Origin: Actinomycetes bacterium
GTDB taxonomy: Bacteria > Actinomycetota > Thermoleophilia > Solirubrobacterales > JACPNS01
Assembly: GCA_023404495.1 (NCBI GenBank)
Contig: JAEYBE010000011.1
Location: forward strand, 13,093 to 77,092
Direction of reading: 5' to 3'
Length of the DNA: 64,000 nucleotides
The notes under the pieces were generated by a model that had not been told where the DNA came from, made no database searches, and saw nothing but the letters and a program-made list of their open reading frames with translations. This document shows positions 8,374-16,192 of this stretch, in pieces (positions within the stretch are counted from its first letter, which is position 1; the number at the start of each line of letters is the position of its first letter). The position numbers and the translations under genes are program-made.

Positions 8374-8976
8374 ATGAGTAAAGATCCGCTGTCGGAGGCT
8401 CGCCGAGGATTCGATCGGGCGTCGGCGCGTTTCGACGCCCTCTACACGGCGATCACTAATGTGCAGAGGGAGCTTCTCGGCCTCCGACGAGATCTGGACG
8501 AATGCGACGCGAGTGTCCCGGTTTCGGATCGAACGGGCCTCGCGGGCAAGCTCGAGGAGATCTCGCTTGCGCTCGAGGATCTTCATCGGTTTTCGACGCC
8601 TGCACGGAGCGCGGTGCAGACAGTTGGTCGCGCGGCGTTTCTCGACCCTCCGACCCGCATCCGGAACGCGATCGACTCCAGCTCACTCACCGACGCCGTT
8701 GTTCGCGCCGCTGTGGTCAACAGTGAAAAGCGCGAGGCTTTTCTTGCGGTTGGTCTGGTCGCTGAGTACATGGAGGATGGTCCCGACGTTGGTATGGGAC
8801 TGAAGCGCCTTCCTATAGCCCCGCTGCTCGGTCTAGCGCGGCTTGTTGGAGCTAGAACGGTCTCGAAAATTCTGGCTGCGGCGGCGTTACCGGCTGATGT
8901 GCGCTTCGGCGATCTCGAGCCGGGTGACAGCGCACGACTGATCGACGCTATGGAAGACCAGGTCAAGCGCTATTGA
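8374..8976 (+). CDS. hypothetical islet protein with coiled-coil N-terminus (200 aa)
   Basis: Starting at ATG 8374 (MSKDPLSEARRGFDRA), 8 bp after the previous stop. The first 70 residues are strongly helical and likely coiled coil (ARRGFDRASARFDALYTAIT, then VQRELLGLRRDLDECDA). The rest is mixed helix with a mildly hydrophobic patch (GLKRLPIAPLLGLARLVGA) that may be amphipathic rather than a membrane span. No catalytic motif is visible. It is the last islet gene, 128 bp from the second tRNA-Gly. Confidence 0.62.
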   Translation: MSKDPLSEARRGFDRASARFDALYTAITNVQRELLGLRRDLDECDASVPVSDRTGLAGKLEEISLALEDLHRFSTPARSAVQTVGRAAFLDPPTRIRNAIDSSSLTDAVVRAAVVNSEKREAFLAVGLVAEYMEDGPDVGMGLKRLPIAPLLGLARLVGARTVSKILAAAALPADVRFGDLEPGDSARLIDAMEDQVKRY

Positions 8977-9099
8977 CTCGTCCTAGCCTATGCGCCGCCC
9001 GACGGTCGCAAACTGCGGCCTGTGTTTGCAGATCGTCCGAAGTCGACCGGCATGAGGAGATGTCAAAGACAGCAAGCGCGCTCTGGGAGCTACCTTGCG

Positions 9100-9176
9100 G
9101 AGAAGCGGGCGACGGGGCTCGAACCCGCGACCTCAAGCTTGGGAAGCTTGCGCTCTACCAACTGAGCTACACCCGC
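9100..9176. repeat. 77-bp perfect direct repeat, right copy (contains tRNA-Gly)
   Basis: Identical to 6565-6641. In the tRNA's own direction this is the copy next to host sequence on its 5' side, so it is probably the original gene, and the islet lies directly past its 3' end, the usual target for tRNA-specific integrases. Confidence 0.9.
9105..9176 (-). tRNA. tRNA-Gly (anticodon CCC), copy 2
   Basis: Base-for-base the same cloverleaf as 6570-6641: 72 nt, loop TTCCCAA, anticodon CCC, CCA not encoded. The sequence above its 5' end differs from that of copy 1, so the two may be expressed differently. Confidence 0.95.
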
Positions 9177-9190
9177 AAGAGACCTGCAGG

Positions 9191-9910
9191 TTACCCGCTC
9201 GCAGGCATGCCGGCAGCGTCGCGAGCGACAGCAAACACCTCGTCCAGCATTGCCTCAGTCAGTCTCCCCGTGAACGTGTTCTGCTGACTCACGTGGTAGC
9301 TGCCGATCAACGTCAGTTCGCCGATCGCGACGCGCGCGCCGTGTGCAAACTTCGGCTTCGGACGCGGGATCTCATGCCCCATCTGACCCAGCGCACAGAG
9401 CGCGCCGTTCCAGCCAAAGGCACCCAGGGCCACGATCGAGCGCACGTTCGGCAGCAATTCGAGCTCCCGCCCCAGAAACGGCAGACAGTTGTCGCGCTCA
9501 GCGGTCGAAGGCTTGTTGTCCGGGGGCGCGCAGCGCACAGTGGCCGTCACCCAGGCATCAACCAGCTGAAGCCCATCGTCGGCCGACACCGCATCGGGCG
9601 AGCTGGCAAGTCCGGCCCGGTGCATCGCGGCATACAGCCAGTCGCCCGAGCGGTCGCCGGTGAACATGCGGCCGGTGCGGTTGGCGCCGTTGGCGGCGGG
9701 TGCGAGACCGACGATCAGAATTCGTGCATCGGGATCGCCCCAGCCTGGGACGGGCAGGGCCCAGTAGCGCTCGCCGCGGTAGCGCTTGGGGGGATCGGCC
9801 GCAACTGCTTCGCGCCACTCGACCAGACGCGAGCAGCGCCGGCAGGCCGAGACTTCTGCGGCCAGTTCTTTCAATGCGCGCCGCCGGGAACTGTCGGTTG
9901 CCGCCGTCAT
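9191..9910 (-). CDS. udgB: uracil-DNA glycosylase, family 5 (UdgB)
   Basis: Removes uracil and related damaged bases from DNA. The protein (239 aa) begins with an iron-sulphur cysteine pair (SACRRCSRL), with the other cysteines in VRCAPPDNKPSTAERDNC. The motif GLAPAANGANRTGRMFTGD is the family's active-site loop, without the polar catalytic residue used by family 1 enzymes. SYHVSQQNTFTGRLT is the second active-site motif. Length is normal. It stands alone between the tRNA-Gly and the divergent ccmE. Confidence 0.93.
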   Translation of the reverse strand: MTAATDSSRRRALKELAAEVSACRRCSRLVEWREAVAADPPKRYRGERYWALPVPGWGDPDARILIVGLAPAANGANRTGRMFTGDRSGDWLYAAMHRAGLASSPDAVSADDGLQLVDAWVTATVRCAPPDNKPSTAERDNCLPFLGRELELLPNVRSIVALGAFGWNGALCALGQMGHEIPRPKPKFAHGARVAIGELTLIGSYHVSQQNTFTGRLTEAMLDEVFAVARDAAGMPASG

Positions 9911-9978
9911 CGACGAGATTCAAGCAGTGCCCAGTGCGGGCGAGCAAATGCGATGACCTGCGATAATCACGGCCCCCG

Positions 9979-10422
9979 ATGGACCCCGCACGCAAGCGCA
10001 AGACCCGCCTTATCGTCACGCTCGGGATCGCGTTGCTGCTCGCCACGGCTCTGATCTACACAAGTTTCAGTGCCTCGACGGTTGCACGCACGCCCTCTCA
10101 GCTGCTGACATCCTCGACCCCTGGTGAGTCGTACGAACTCTCCGGTCGTGTTGTCACGGGCTCGGTCAAGAAGAGCGAAGACTCGATGACCTTCCGCGTG
10201 CGCGATCGCGCCGCCGGCGAGGACGCCAAGTCGATCGTCGTCCGTTACAGCGGCACCGTGCCGGATCCCTTCCGCGAGGGTCGCGAGATCATCGTCACCG
10301 GCAAGATGGTGAACGGCGAGATGGTCGCCGAACCCGGATCGCTCATAACCAAGTGCCCTTCGAAGTTCACGAACTCGAAGAAGGGCGAGGGCGCGAGCGG
10401 CTCGGCTTCCAAGCAGTACTGA
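9979..10422 (+). CDS. ccmE: cytochrome c maturation haem chaperone CcmE, variant haem motif
   Basis: Periplasm-side haem chaperone that holds haem covalently before passing it to CcmF. One N-terminal membrane anchor (LIVTLGIALLLATALIYTSF) precedes an OB-fold domain (YELSGRVVTGSVKK through GREIIVTGKMVNGEMVAEPG). The haem-binding position reads TKCPSKF: it has Cys, as in the CxxxY class, but Phe stands where the conserved Tyr is expected. At 147 residues the length is normal. It is the first gene of ccmE-ccmF-ccmI-like. Confidence 0.9.
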   Translation: MDPARKRKTRLIVTLGIALLLATALIYTSFSASTVARTPSQLLTSSTPGESYELSGRVVTGSVKKSEDSMTFRVRDRAAGEDAKSIVVRYSGTVPDPFREGREIIVTGKMVNGEMVAEPGSLITKCPSKFTNSKKGEGASGSASKQY

Positions 10423-10432
10423 TCGGACTCTC

Positions 10433-12595
10433 TTGACCTTCGGCCGCGCCTGCATCCTCACCGCGTTCGCGGTCGCCCTGTATGTGGTCGCCGCCGGTTG
10501 GTACGGGGCCAAAACCGGCAAGCGCGAGTGGTCGGTCTCGGCGCGCCGCGGGATGTACGTGATCGCGGGGCTCGCGATCGCGTCGTTCATCACGCTCGAG
10601 ATCGCCTACGTCACGTCCGATTTCAGCTTCTCGCTGGTGGCGTTGAACTCGTCAACGACGACACCGCTCTTCTACAAGCTGACCGCCGTCTGGTCGAGCC
10701 AGGCAGGCTCGATGCTGCTTTGGGTAACGGTGCTCGGGATTCTCTCCGGGCTGGTGCTCTACTTCACGCGCAACACACACCGCGAGGTCGGGGCCTGGGC
10801 GACCGTCGTGCTCGGCGCGATCGCCAGCTTCTTCCTCACGCTGATGGTCTTCTTCCCGGACGCCAACCCGTTTCTGGCGTCTAAGCCGGTGCCGATCGAA
10901 GGCAATGGTCTTGAGCCGCTGCTGCGGCACCCGAGCATGATGTTCCACCCGCCGATGCTCTATTCGGGATACGTCGGATTCTCGATCCCGTTCGCCTTTG
11001 CGATCGGCGCGCTGATCACCCGCCGCGTCGATGCCAGCTGGATTCGCTCGACCCGCGCCTTCGCGCTGCTGGCCTGGACGTTTCTCTCAATCGGCATCGT
11101 GCTCGGCGCGCGCTGGTCCTATACGGAACTCGGATGGGGCGGCTACTGGGGCTGGGACCCGGTCGAGAACGCCGCGCTGCTCCCGTGGCTGACCGGCACG
11201 GCGTTCATCCACTCGATCATGGTCCAGGAACGCCGTGGGATGCTCAAGGTCTGGAATGTCTCGTTGATTGCTGCGACGTTCGCGCTCTCCGTGCTGGGCA
11301 CATTTCTGGTGCGAAGCGGAATCCTCGACTCGATCCACGCGTTCGGCGAGTCGACGCTCGCCGTGCCGTTCCTGATCTTCATCAGCGCGATCATCCTCGG
11401 CTCGGCGACGCTGATCGTGATGCGCCTGCCGGATCTGCGTAGCGCCCATCGTCTCGACTCGCTCTTCTCGCGCGAGGCGATGTTCCTGCTCAACAACTTC
11501 CTGCTCGTGGGATTGGCCGCGGTGATCATGTGGGGCACATACTTCCCGCTGATCTCGGAGGCCGTGACCGGCACCAAGGCGAGTGTTGGGCCGCCGTGGT
11601 TCTCGCAGTATGTGACGCCGCTGGCGATTGTTCTGGTGCTCGTTTCGGGCATCGGCCCGATCATCCCGTGGCGACGTGTCAACCGCGCCAAGGCGGCGGC
11701 GCTCTTCGTGCTGCCCGCGCTGGCGGCCGCGGCCGCGATGGTCGCCACCGCGCTGATCGCCGGATTCTTCGACAGCTGGCGCGCCTCGTTGCTCTTCGGC
11801 GCGGCGGCCTTCTCGCTCTGCGTGATGTTTCGCGAGTTCTACAGCGGTGCGCGCGCCCGCCAGGCGCTTGAGGGCGGGGGCTTCTTCAACGCGCTTGGCC
11901 GGATGGTTTCGCGCAATCGCCGTCGTTACGGGGGATACATCGTGCACGTCGGCATCGCGGTGCTCCTGATCGGCGTTGCCGCTTCTTCGGCCTTCAGCTC
12001 GAGCGTCGAGCGCAACATCAAGGTCGGCGAAACCTTCCAGGTGGGCGACTACGACGTCAAGTACGTCAAGGCGACGTCTGAGGTCTCCAACGAATACCTC
12101 AACTTCGGCGTCGTGCTCGATGTCTCCAAGGACGGAAAGCACGTCACAACACTCACCCCGTCGCGCAACAACTATCCGCTGAACTCAGCGGCACCTGGCC
12201 CGGTGGCCCGCTACTTCGAAGGCGAAGTCACCAGCGAAGTCGGCCTCAAGGCAGGCCCGTGGCGCGATATCTGGGCCAGCGTCTCGCCGAACACCGACGG
12301 ACTCGAGCGGGCGATTGTGGCCGCCGGGAAGCTGCCGCAGATCGAGACCAACGAGCAGGTGCAGGCGATCGCGATCACGGCGATCGTCGAGTCGTTCCCG
12401 GCAGCCAAGCCCAGCGCGCGCGTGCTGGTGCTGGTCAACCCGTTGGTCACCTGGATCTGGATCGGGACGATCATCGTGTTGCTGGGCGCTCTGACCGCGC
12501 TCTGGCCATCTTCGAGTCTCTTGCGTTCACGCATGACCGCTTCAGGTGCGGCACGGGCCGCCCGCGGAGAACTCGCAAAGGAGGGAGCGGCCTGA
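10433..12595 (+). CDS. ccmF: cytochrome c-type biogenesis protein CcmF (haem lyase subunit)
   Basis: A 720-residue membrane protein with about 14-15 helices. The haem-handling WWD motif is clear in ELGWGGYWGWDPVENAALLPW. The HPSMMFHPPMLYSGY and TAFIHSIMVQ segments supply conserved histidines. A large outward domain lies near residues 525-660 before the last helix (WIWIGTIIVLLGALTAL). The start is a TTG at 10433, 10 bp after ccmE. It couples apocytochrome c with haem from CcmE, together with CcmH encoded at 3978-4433. Confidence 0.95.
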   Translation: MTFGRACILTAFAVALYVVAAGWYGAKTGKREWSVSARRGMYVIAGLAIASFITLEIAYVTSDFSFSLVALNSSTTTPLFYKLTAVWSSQAGSMLLWVTVLGILSGLVLYFTRNTHREVGAWATVVLGAIASFFLTLMVFFPDANPFLASKPVPIEGNGLEPLLRHPSMMFHPPMLYSGYVGFSIPFAFAIGALITRRVDASWIRSTRAFALLAWTFLSIGIVLGARWSYTELGWGGYWGWDPVENAALLPWLTGTAFIHSIMVQERRGMLKVWNVSLIAATFALSVLGTFLVRSGILDSIHAFGESTLAVPFLIFISAIILGSATLIVMRLPDLRSAHRLDSLFSREAMFLLNNFLLVGLAAVIMWGTYFPLISEAVTGTKASVGPPWFSQYVTPLAIVLVLVSGIGPIIPWRRVNRAKAAALFVLPALAAAAAMVATALIAGFFDSWRASLLFGAAAFSLCVMFREFYSGARARQALEGGGFFNALGRMVSRNRRRYGGYIVHVGIAVLLIGVAASSAFSSSVERNIKVGETFQVGDYDVKYVKATSEVSNEYLNFGVVLDVSKDGKHVTTLTPSRNNYPLNSAAPGPVARYFEGEVTSEVGLKAGPWRDIWASVSPNTDGLERAIVAAGKLPQIETNEQVQAIAITAIVESFPAAKPSARVLVLVNPLVTWIWIGTIIVLLGALTALWPSSSLLRSRMTASGAARAARGELAKEGAA

Positions 12596-12906
12596 TGGTG
12601 CTGCAGGTGCTTCTCACGCTGGCGATGATCAGTGTGGTCGTGACTTTCCTCGCTTGGCCGGTGCTGCGCGGCGTGGACGAGCAGGTCGTCGACGCCGACC
12701 GCCGCGAGCTCGAGGACGCCAAACAGTCCAAGTACCGCGAGATCAAAGACGCCGAACTCGAGTACAAGGCCGGTCGCATGACCGAGGCCCAGTGGCGCGA
12801 GACCGACCGTGAGTTGCGGGCCGAGGCGATGCTGATCCTGCGCGAGATCGACACGCTGGGCGCGAAGAAATCAGATCAACCCGGCGAAGAGCCGGCGGCT
12901 GGCTAG
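12595..12906 (+). CDS. CcmI-like membrane-anchored protein
   Basis: ATG 12595 overlaps the ccmF stop. The 103-residue protein has one N-terminal membrane helix (VLQVLLTLAMISVVVTFLAWPVL) and a charged helical region (ADRRELEDAKQSKYREIKDAELEYKAGRMTEAQWRETDREL), the pattern of the N-terminal part of CcmI/CycH, which presents apocytochrome c to CcmF/H. The TPR half of full CcmI is absent, as in short actinobacterial forms. The assignment depends on context. Confidence 0.65.
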   Translation: MVLQVLLTLAMISVVVTFLAWPVLRGVDEQVVDADRRELEDAKQSKYREIKDAELEYKAGRMTEAQWRETDRELRAEAMLILREIDTLGAKKSDQPGEEPAAG

Positions 12907-12918
12907 ACTTCTCGGCTT

Positions 12919-13146
12919 ATGGGAGCAGTACTCGCAGTTGTCCAGCTGATCATCGCGGTCGTCCTCGTGTTCCTCGTGCTTCTGCACTCGGGCAAGGACG
13001 CCGGGCTTTCTGGCGCCTTCGGCGTCGCACCGGGAAGTGGCCCGTTCGGCGGCGGCTCGTTGCTTGAGCGCAACCTCGATCGCTGGACGATCGTTTTCGC
13101 AGTGGCGTTCTTCGTGAACACGCTGTTCCTGCTCAAGGTTCTTTAG
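12919..13146 (+). CDS. secG: preprotein translocase subunit SecG
   Basis: A 75-residue protein with two hydrophobic helices (VLAVVQLIIAVVLVFLVLLH and WTIVFAVAFFVNTLFLLKVL). The linker has the family pattern SGKDAGLSGAFGVAPGSGPFGGGSLLERNLDRWT. SecG assists SecYE-driven protein export. It begins 12 bp after the CcmI-like gene and may share its transcript. Confidence 0.92.
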   Translation: MGAVLAVVQLIIAVVLVFLVLLHSGKDAGLSGAFGVAPGSGPFGGGSLLERNLDRWTIVFAVAFFVNTLFLLKVL

Positions 13147-13164
13147 CTCCAGGCGGGGCTGGCG

Positions 13165-13878
13165 GTGCCGCGCCGCGCATTGATCGTCACGCACGTCCCC
13201 TGGGAGGGGCCGCATCGGATTGCTCGTGCGCTGGAAGGCGCCGGATTGGAGCTCGATTTTCGCTGCACACTCGACGGCGACCCGCTGCCCTCGCATCAAG
13301 AAGTCTCCGCCGCCGTCTTTATGGGCGGGCCGATGAACGTCGACGAAACCGATCGCTACCCGAGTCTCGCGCTCGAGCGCGAATGGATCGCCGAGGCTGT
13401 GCGAATGGACATGCCGATGCTCGGCGTCTGTCTTGGTTCACAACTGCTGGCCAGGGCGCTCGGAGCGGCAGTGACGCCTGGTCCCGCACCAGAGATCGGC
13501 TGGTCCCACATTCAGGTGCACGTGGATTCAGATCCGCTGATCGGACCGCTGGCGCCGGCTGCGGAGGTCCTGCACTGGCACGGAGACGTCATCGGACTGC
13601 CGCCGGGAGCGACGCTGCTGGCGTCCAGCGAGCAGTCTCCGGTACAGGCGTTTCGCCGCGGGAACGCCTGGGGGCTGCTGTTTCACGCCGAAGCGGATCT
13701 TCAGCTGGCCGAGCAATGGATGGCGGAGCCGTCGATGCGCGCCGAAGCCGAGGCGGAGCTCGGCGATCAGGTCCCCGCAGTCGTTTCGCGCGCGCGGGAG
13801 ATCGATCAGCGCGTTCGCACCGCCACCGATCCTGTCTTCGAAGCATTTGCCGAGCTGGCAATCGCGCGAGGGGCCTGA
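13165..13878 (+). CDS. class I glutamine amidotransferase domain protein
   Basis: A 237-residue triad-type amidotransferase. The nucleophile elbow is GVCLGSQLLARALG (Cys) and the catalytic His/Glu pair lies in GLLFHAEADLQ, where the usual HPE reads HAE. The oxyanion region reads FMGGPMNVDETDRYPSL. Stand-alone proteins like this resemble GuaA-type GMP synthase glutaminase-like enzymes acting on small molecules or gamma-glutamyl compounds; the substrate is unknown. The start is GTG 13165 with no strong ribosome-binding site. Confidence 0.85.
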   Translation: MPRRALIVTHVPWEGPHRIARALEGAGLELDFRCTLDGDPLPSHQEVSAAVFMGGPMNVDETDRYPSLALEREWIAEAVRMDMPMLGVCLGSQLLARALGAAVTPGPAPEIGWSHIQVHVDSDPLIGPLAPAAEVLHWHGDVIGLPPGATLLASSEQSPVQAFRRGNAWGLLFHAEADLQLAEQWMAEPSMRAEAEAELGDQVPAVVSRAREIDQRVRTATDPVFEAFAELAIARGA

Positions 13879-13937
13879 GAAACCTGCGACCCGCCGACGG
13901 CGCTGCTGTGGTAGCCGCCGGCGGAATCGCACGTTTC
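13879..13937 (+). terminator. long hairpin after the amidotransferase gene
   Basis: The stem is built from GAAAC/GTTTC, TGCGA/TCGCA and CCGCCGACGGC/GCCGCCGGCGG (10 of 11 pairs), with a 12-base loop, starting at the first base after the stop codon and followed by a short pyrimidine run (TTTCTTGG). It fits a strong intrinsic terminator. Confidence 0.6.
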
Positions 13938-14079
13938 TTGGTTCACGCGGCGCACCCACATGCGTTCGCGCTACGCCTGGTCACCTGCCGGCCAAGGGGG
14001 AGACATGACCGTCGCGGTGAATCCGTGCGCGGAGAATCACATAAAGTTGATCAGATTTATATAGAATAGGTCGGCAAGC

Positions 14080-14109
14080 GTTCGAGTCGCCGAGTTCGAG
14101 GCGACGAAC
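14080..14109 (-). terminator. hairpin just past the GGDEF gene
   Basis: GTTC/GAAC and GTCGCC/GGCGAC pair around an 8-base loop, 3 bp beyond the stop of the minus-strand gene. It lacks a clear T run on the minus strand, so its activity as a terminator is uncertain. The space between the two hairpins (13938-14079) has no gene and holds an AT-rich patch near 14049-14068. Confidence 0.4.
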
Positions 14110-14112
14110 CGT

Positions 14113-14748
14113 TCAGCGAGGTAGCAGCAGCGCCGAGAGCGCTTCGTCGACGACGCGCTCCGGGCGCGCCTCACGGCGCTGGCGCAACGACTTGCGGGCG
14201 CGTACGAGCAGATCTAGGCTCGCCTCGTCGAACTTCTCAGGCGTGGCGACACCGATGCTCAGGCTGACCGGAACCGACTGGGCGAAGTTGACATACGCCT
14301 CAAGGTTGCAGCGAATCGCTTCGAGCTCCTCCGGTGACACGTCGTGACAGACGACGGCGAACTCGTCGGCGTCGACCCGGCCGACGAAGTCGTCGCCGCG
14401 CACGCGCAGCCTGATGCGCTCTGCCACCTCCGCGAGCACGTGATCGCCGGTTGCGCGTCCGTATAGGTGGTTGATGTCGCCGAATGCGTCGATGTCGACC
14501 ACAAGCAAGCCGAACTCGCCGCCAGTGGCGCGGCCTTCGCGCCAGGCGGCTTCGAGTTCGTGGACTAGTTCACGCCGATTGCCGACGCCGGTCAGGCTGT
14601 CCCCGCCTGAGCGGTCGCCATCGCGGTCGTCGACGTACCGGCTGAAGATCAGAGCACCGACGCCAGCGATCGCGGCTCCGCAGACGGCGCTCAAAGTCAG
14701 CAGTGCCCAGAGCGGCAGATTTTGGATCGTTGTAGCGACGGTGCTCAT
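14113..14748 (-). CDS. membrane-anchored GGDEF domain protein with degenerate active site
   Basis: A 211-residue protein with one N-terminal membrane helix (LLTLSAVCGAAIAGVGALIF) and a GGDEF domain that begins at DSLTGVGNRRELVHELE. Diguanylate cyclases make c-di-GMP and need GG(D/E)EF; here the motif reads GRVDADEFAVV, so both glycines are replaced (Asp, Ala). The substrate-base region (LVVDIDAFGDINHLYGRATGDHVL) is well kept. It is therefore probably a c-di-GMP or GTP sensor or an inactive cyclase. No PAS or EAL domain is present. Confidence 0.85.
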   Translation of the reverse strand: MSTVATTIQNLPLWALLTLSAVCGAAIAGVGALIFSRYVDDRDGDRSGGDSLTGVGNRRELVHELEAAWREGRATGGEFGLLVVDIDAFGDINHLYGRATGDHVLAEVAERIRLRVRGDDFVGRVDADEFAVVCHDVSPEELEAIRCNLEAYVNFAQSVPVSLSIGVATPEKFDEASLDLLVRARKSLRQRREARPERVVDEALSALLLPR

Positions 14749-14938
14749 TTACTTCGACCCCCCCAGGTCGTCGCAAGAGCATGCACGAATAATGTGGAGC
14801 CTGCTCAACATTCGTCCAGTTTTGGCCCAAGTGCCTCAAGATTCAGCAGGATTCTTCCCCATTCGGGCGCCTCGTCGAGTGGGATAGCCTTGCCCGCGGG
14901 GCACCAGCGACAATCACCGCGGAGGGCGGGGGAAGAGC

Positions 14939-16192
14939 ATGGATTTCGAGCATTCAGACAAGGCCAAGGACTACCTGGAGCGGGTCGGGGCTTTCATCGA
15001 CACCGAAATCGCCCCGCTCGAGGAGCAGGCGCGCCTGACGATGTTCGATCGCGATGCCGAGGATCGCTGGAAGGTCCCGCCGGAGTTGGAGGAACTCAAG
15101 GCGAAGGCTCGCGCGCAGGGTCTCTGGAACCTTTTTCTCCCGGACGAGGAGTACGGCGCAGGCCTTTCAAACGTCGAGTACGCGGTCCTGGCCGAGCGCA
15201 TGGGCCGATCGTTCCTCGCCCCGGAGGTCTTCAACTGCAACGCACCGGACACCGGCAACATGGAAGTGCTGCACATGTTCGCCAGCGACGAACAGAAGGA
15301 TCGCTGGCTCAAGCCCCTGCTCGCCGGCGAGATCCGCTCGGCGTTCTGCATGACCGAGCCCGGCGTCGCCTCTTCGGATGCGACCAACATGGAGGCGACC
15401 GCGACCGTCGAGGGCGACGAGGTCGTACTCAACGGGCGCAAGTGGTGGAGCACAGGGGTGGGTCACCCCAACTGCGAGGTGCTGATCTACATGGCACTGA
15501 CCGATCCGACCGCGCACAAGTACGCGCAGCACTCGATGGTGCTCGTGCCGATGGACACGCCCGGCGTGAAGGTCGAGCGGATGCTGACCACGATGGGATT
15601 CTGGGACGAGCCCGGCGGCCACGGTGAGGTCAGCTTCACCGACGTGCGGCTGCCCACCAGCGCCTTCATCGGCGGACCGGGTCGCGCATTCGAAATTGCC
15701 CAGGCGCGGCTCGGCCCAGGCCGGATCCACCACTGCATGCGTTTGATCGGGCTTGCCGAACTGGCGCTGGAGCTCGCCTGCCGGCGCGCAACGGAACGCG
15801 TCGCCTTCGGCAAGCCGCTGGCCAACCTCGGCGGCAACCGCGAGCGCATCGCCGACGCGCGGATCAAGATCGATCAGGCTCGTCTGCTGGTGCTCAACGC
15901 CGCATGGCTGATCGACACGCGCGGCCTGGCCGGTGCACTCAGCGCCGTCTCGCAGATCAAGGTCGCCGCGCCGATCATGGCGCAGGAAGTGATCGACATG
16001 GCGATTCAGATCCATGGCGGCGGGGGTCTCTCCAACGACTTCCCGCTCGCGGCGGCCTGGACCAACGCTCGCGTGCTGCGTCTGGCTGACGGACCGGACG
16101 AGGTTCACCGAGGCGTGGTCGCCCGCATCGAACTGCGCAAGTACGCCGGCGAGGCCGGCGGACAGTCGATTTCGGGCGACGCCAAGGGCTGA
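14939..16192 (+). CDS. acyl-CoA dehydrogenase
   Basis: A 417-residue FAD enzyme that makes the first double bond in acyl-CoA breakdown. Signatures are FCMTEPGVASSDATNM (FAD/substrate motif), the second signature near QIHGGGGLSNDFPLAAAWTNARVLRLADGPDEVHR, and a full set of alpha-beta-alpha domains. A good ribosome-binding site (GGCGGGGGAAGAGC) precedes ATG 14939. The next gene's ATG overlaps the stop. The long N-terminal domain matches the ACAD10/11-like group, which is often paired with an APH-type kinase. Confidence 0.93.
   Translation: MDFEHSDKAKDYLERVGAFIDTEIAPLEEQARLTMFDRDAEDRWKVPPELEELKAKARAQGLWNLFLPDEEYGAGLSNVEYAVLAERMGRSFLAPEVFNCNAPDTGNMEVLHMFASDEQKDRWLKPLLAGEIRSAFCMTEPGVASSDATNMEATATVEGDEVVLNGRKWWSTGVGHPNCEVLIYMALTDPTAHKYAQHSMVLVPMDTPGVKVERMLTTMGFWDEPGGHGEVSFTDVRLPTSAFIGGPGRAFEIAQARLGPGRIHHCMRLIGLAELALELACRRATERVAFGKPLANLGGNRERIADARIKIDQARLLVLNAAWLIDTRGLAGALSAVSQIKVAAPIMAQEVIDMAIQIHGGGGLSNDFPLAAAWTNARVLRLADGPDEVHRGVVARIELRKYAGEAGGQSISGDAKG

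Larger units (their letters stand above)
6565..9176. mobile_element. small genomic islet between duplicated tRNA-Gly genes
   Basis: A 2.46-kb segment lies between two identical tRNA-Gly copies (6565-6641 and 9100-9176). It holds four plus-strand genes that I cannot assign to families, unlike the well-known host genes on both sides, and it splits the cytochrome c maturation region. No integrase or transposase is present, so it would depend on enzymes supplied in trans or is an immobile remnant. That it arrived by integration is inferred from the repeats and gene novelty. Confidence 0.7.

Noticed and set aside
11087..12142. 351-codon antisense frame over ccmF
   Set aside because: Shadow frame, highly charged and without family features.
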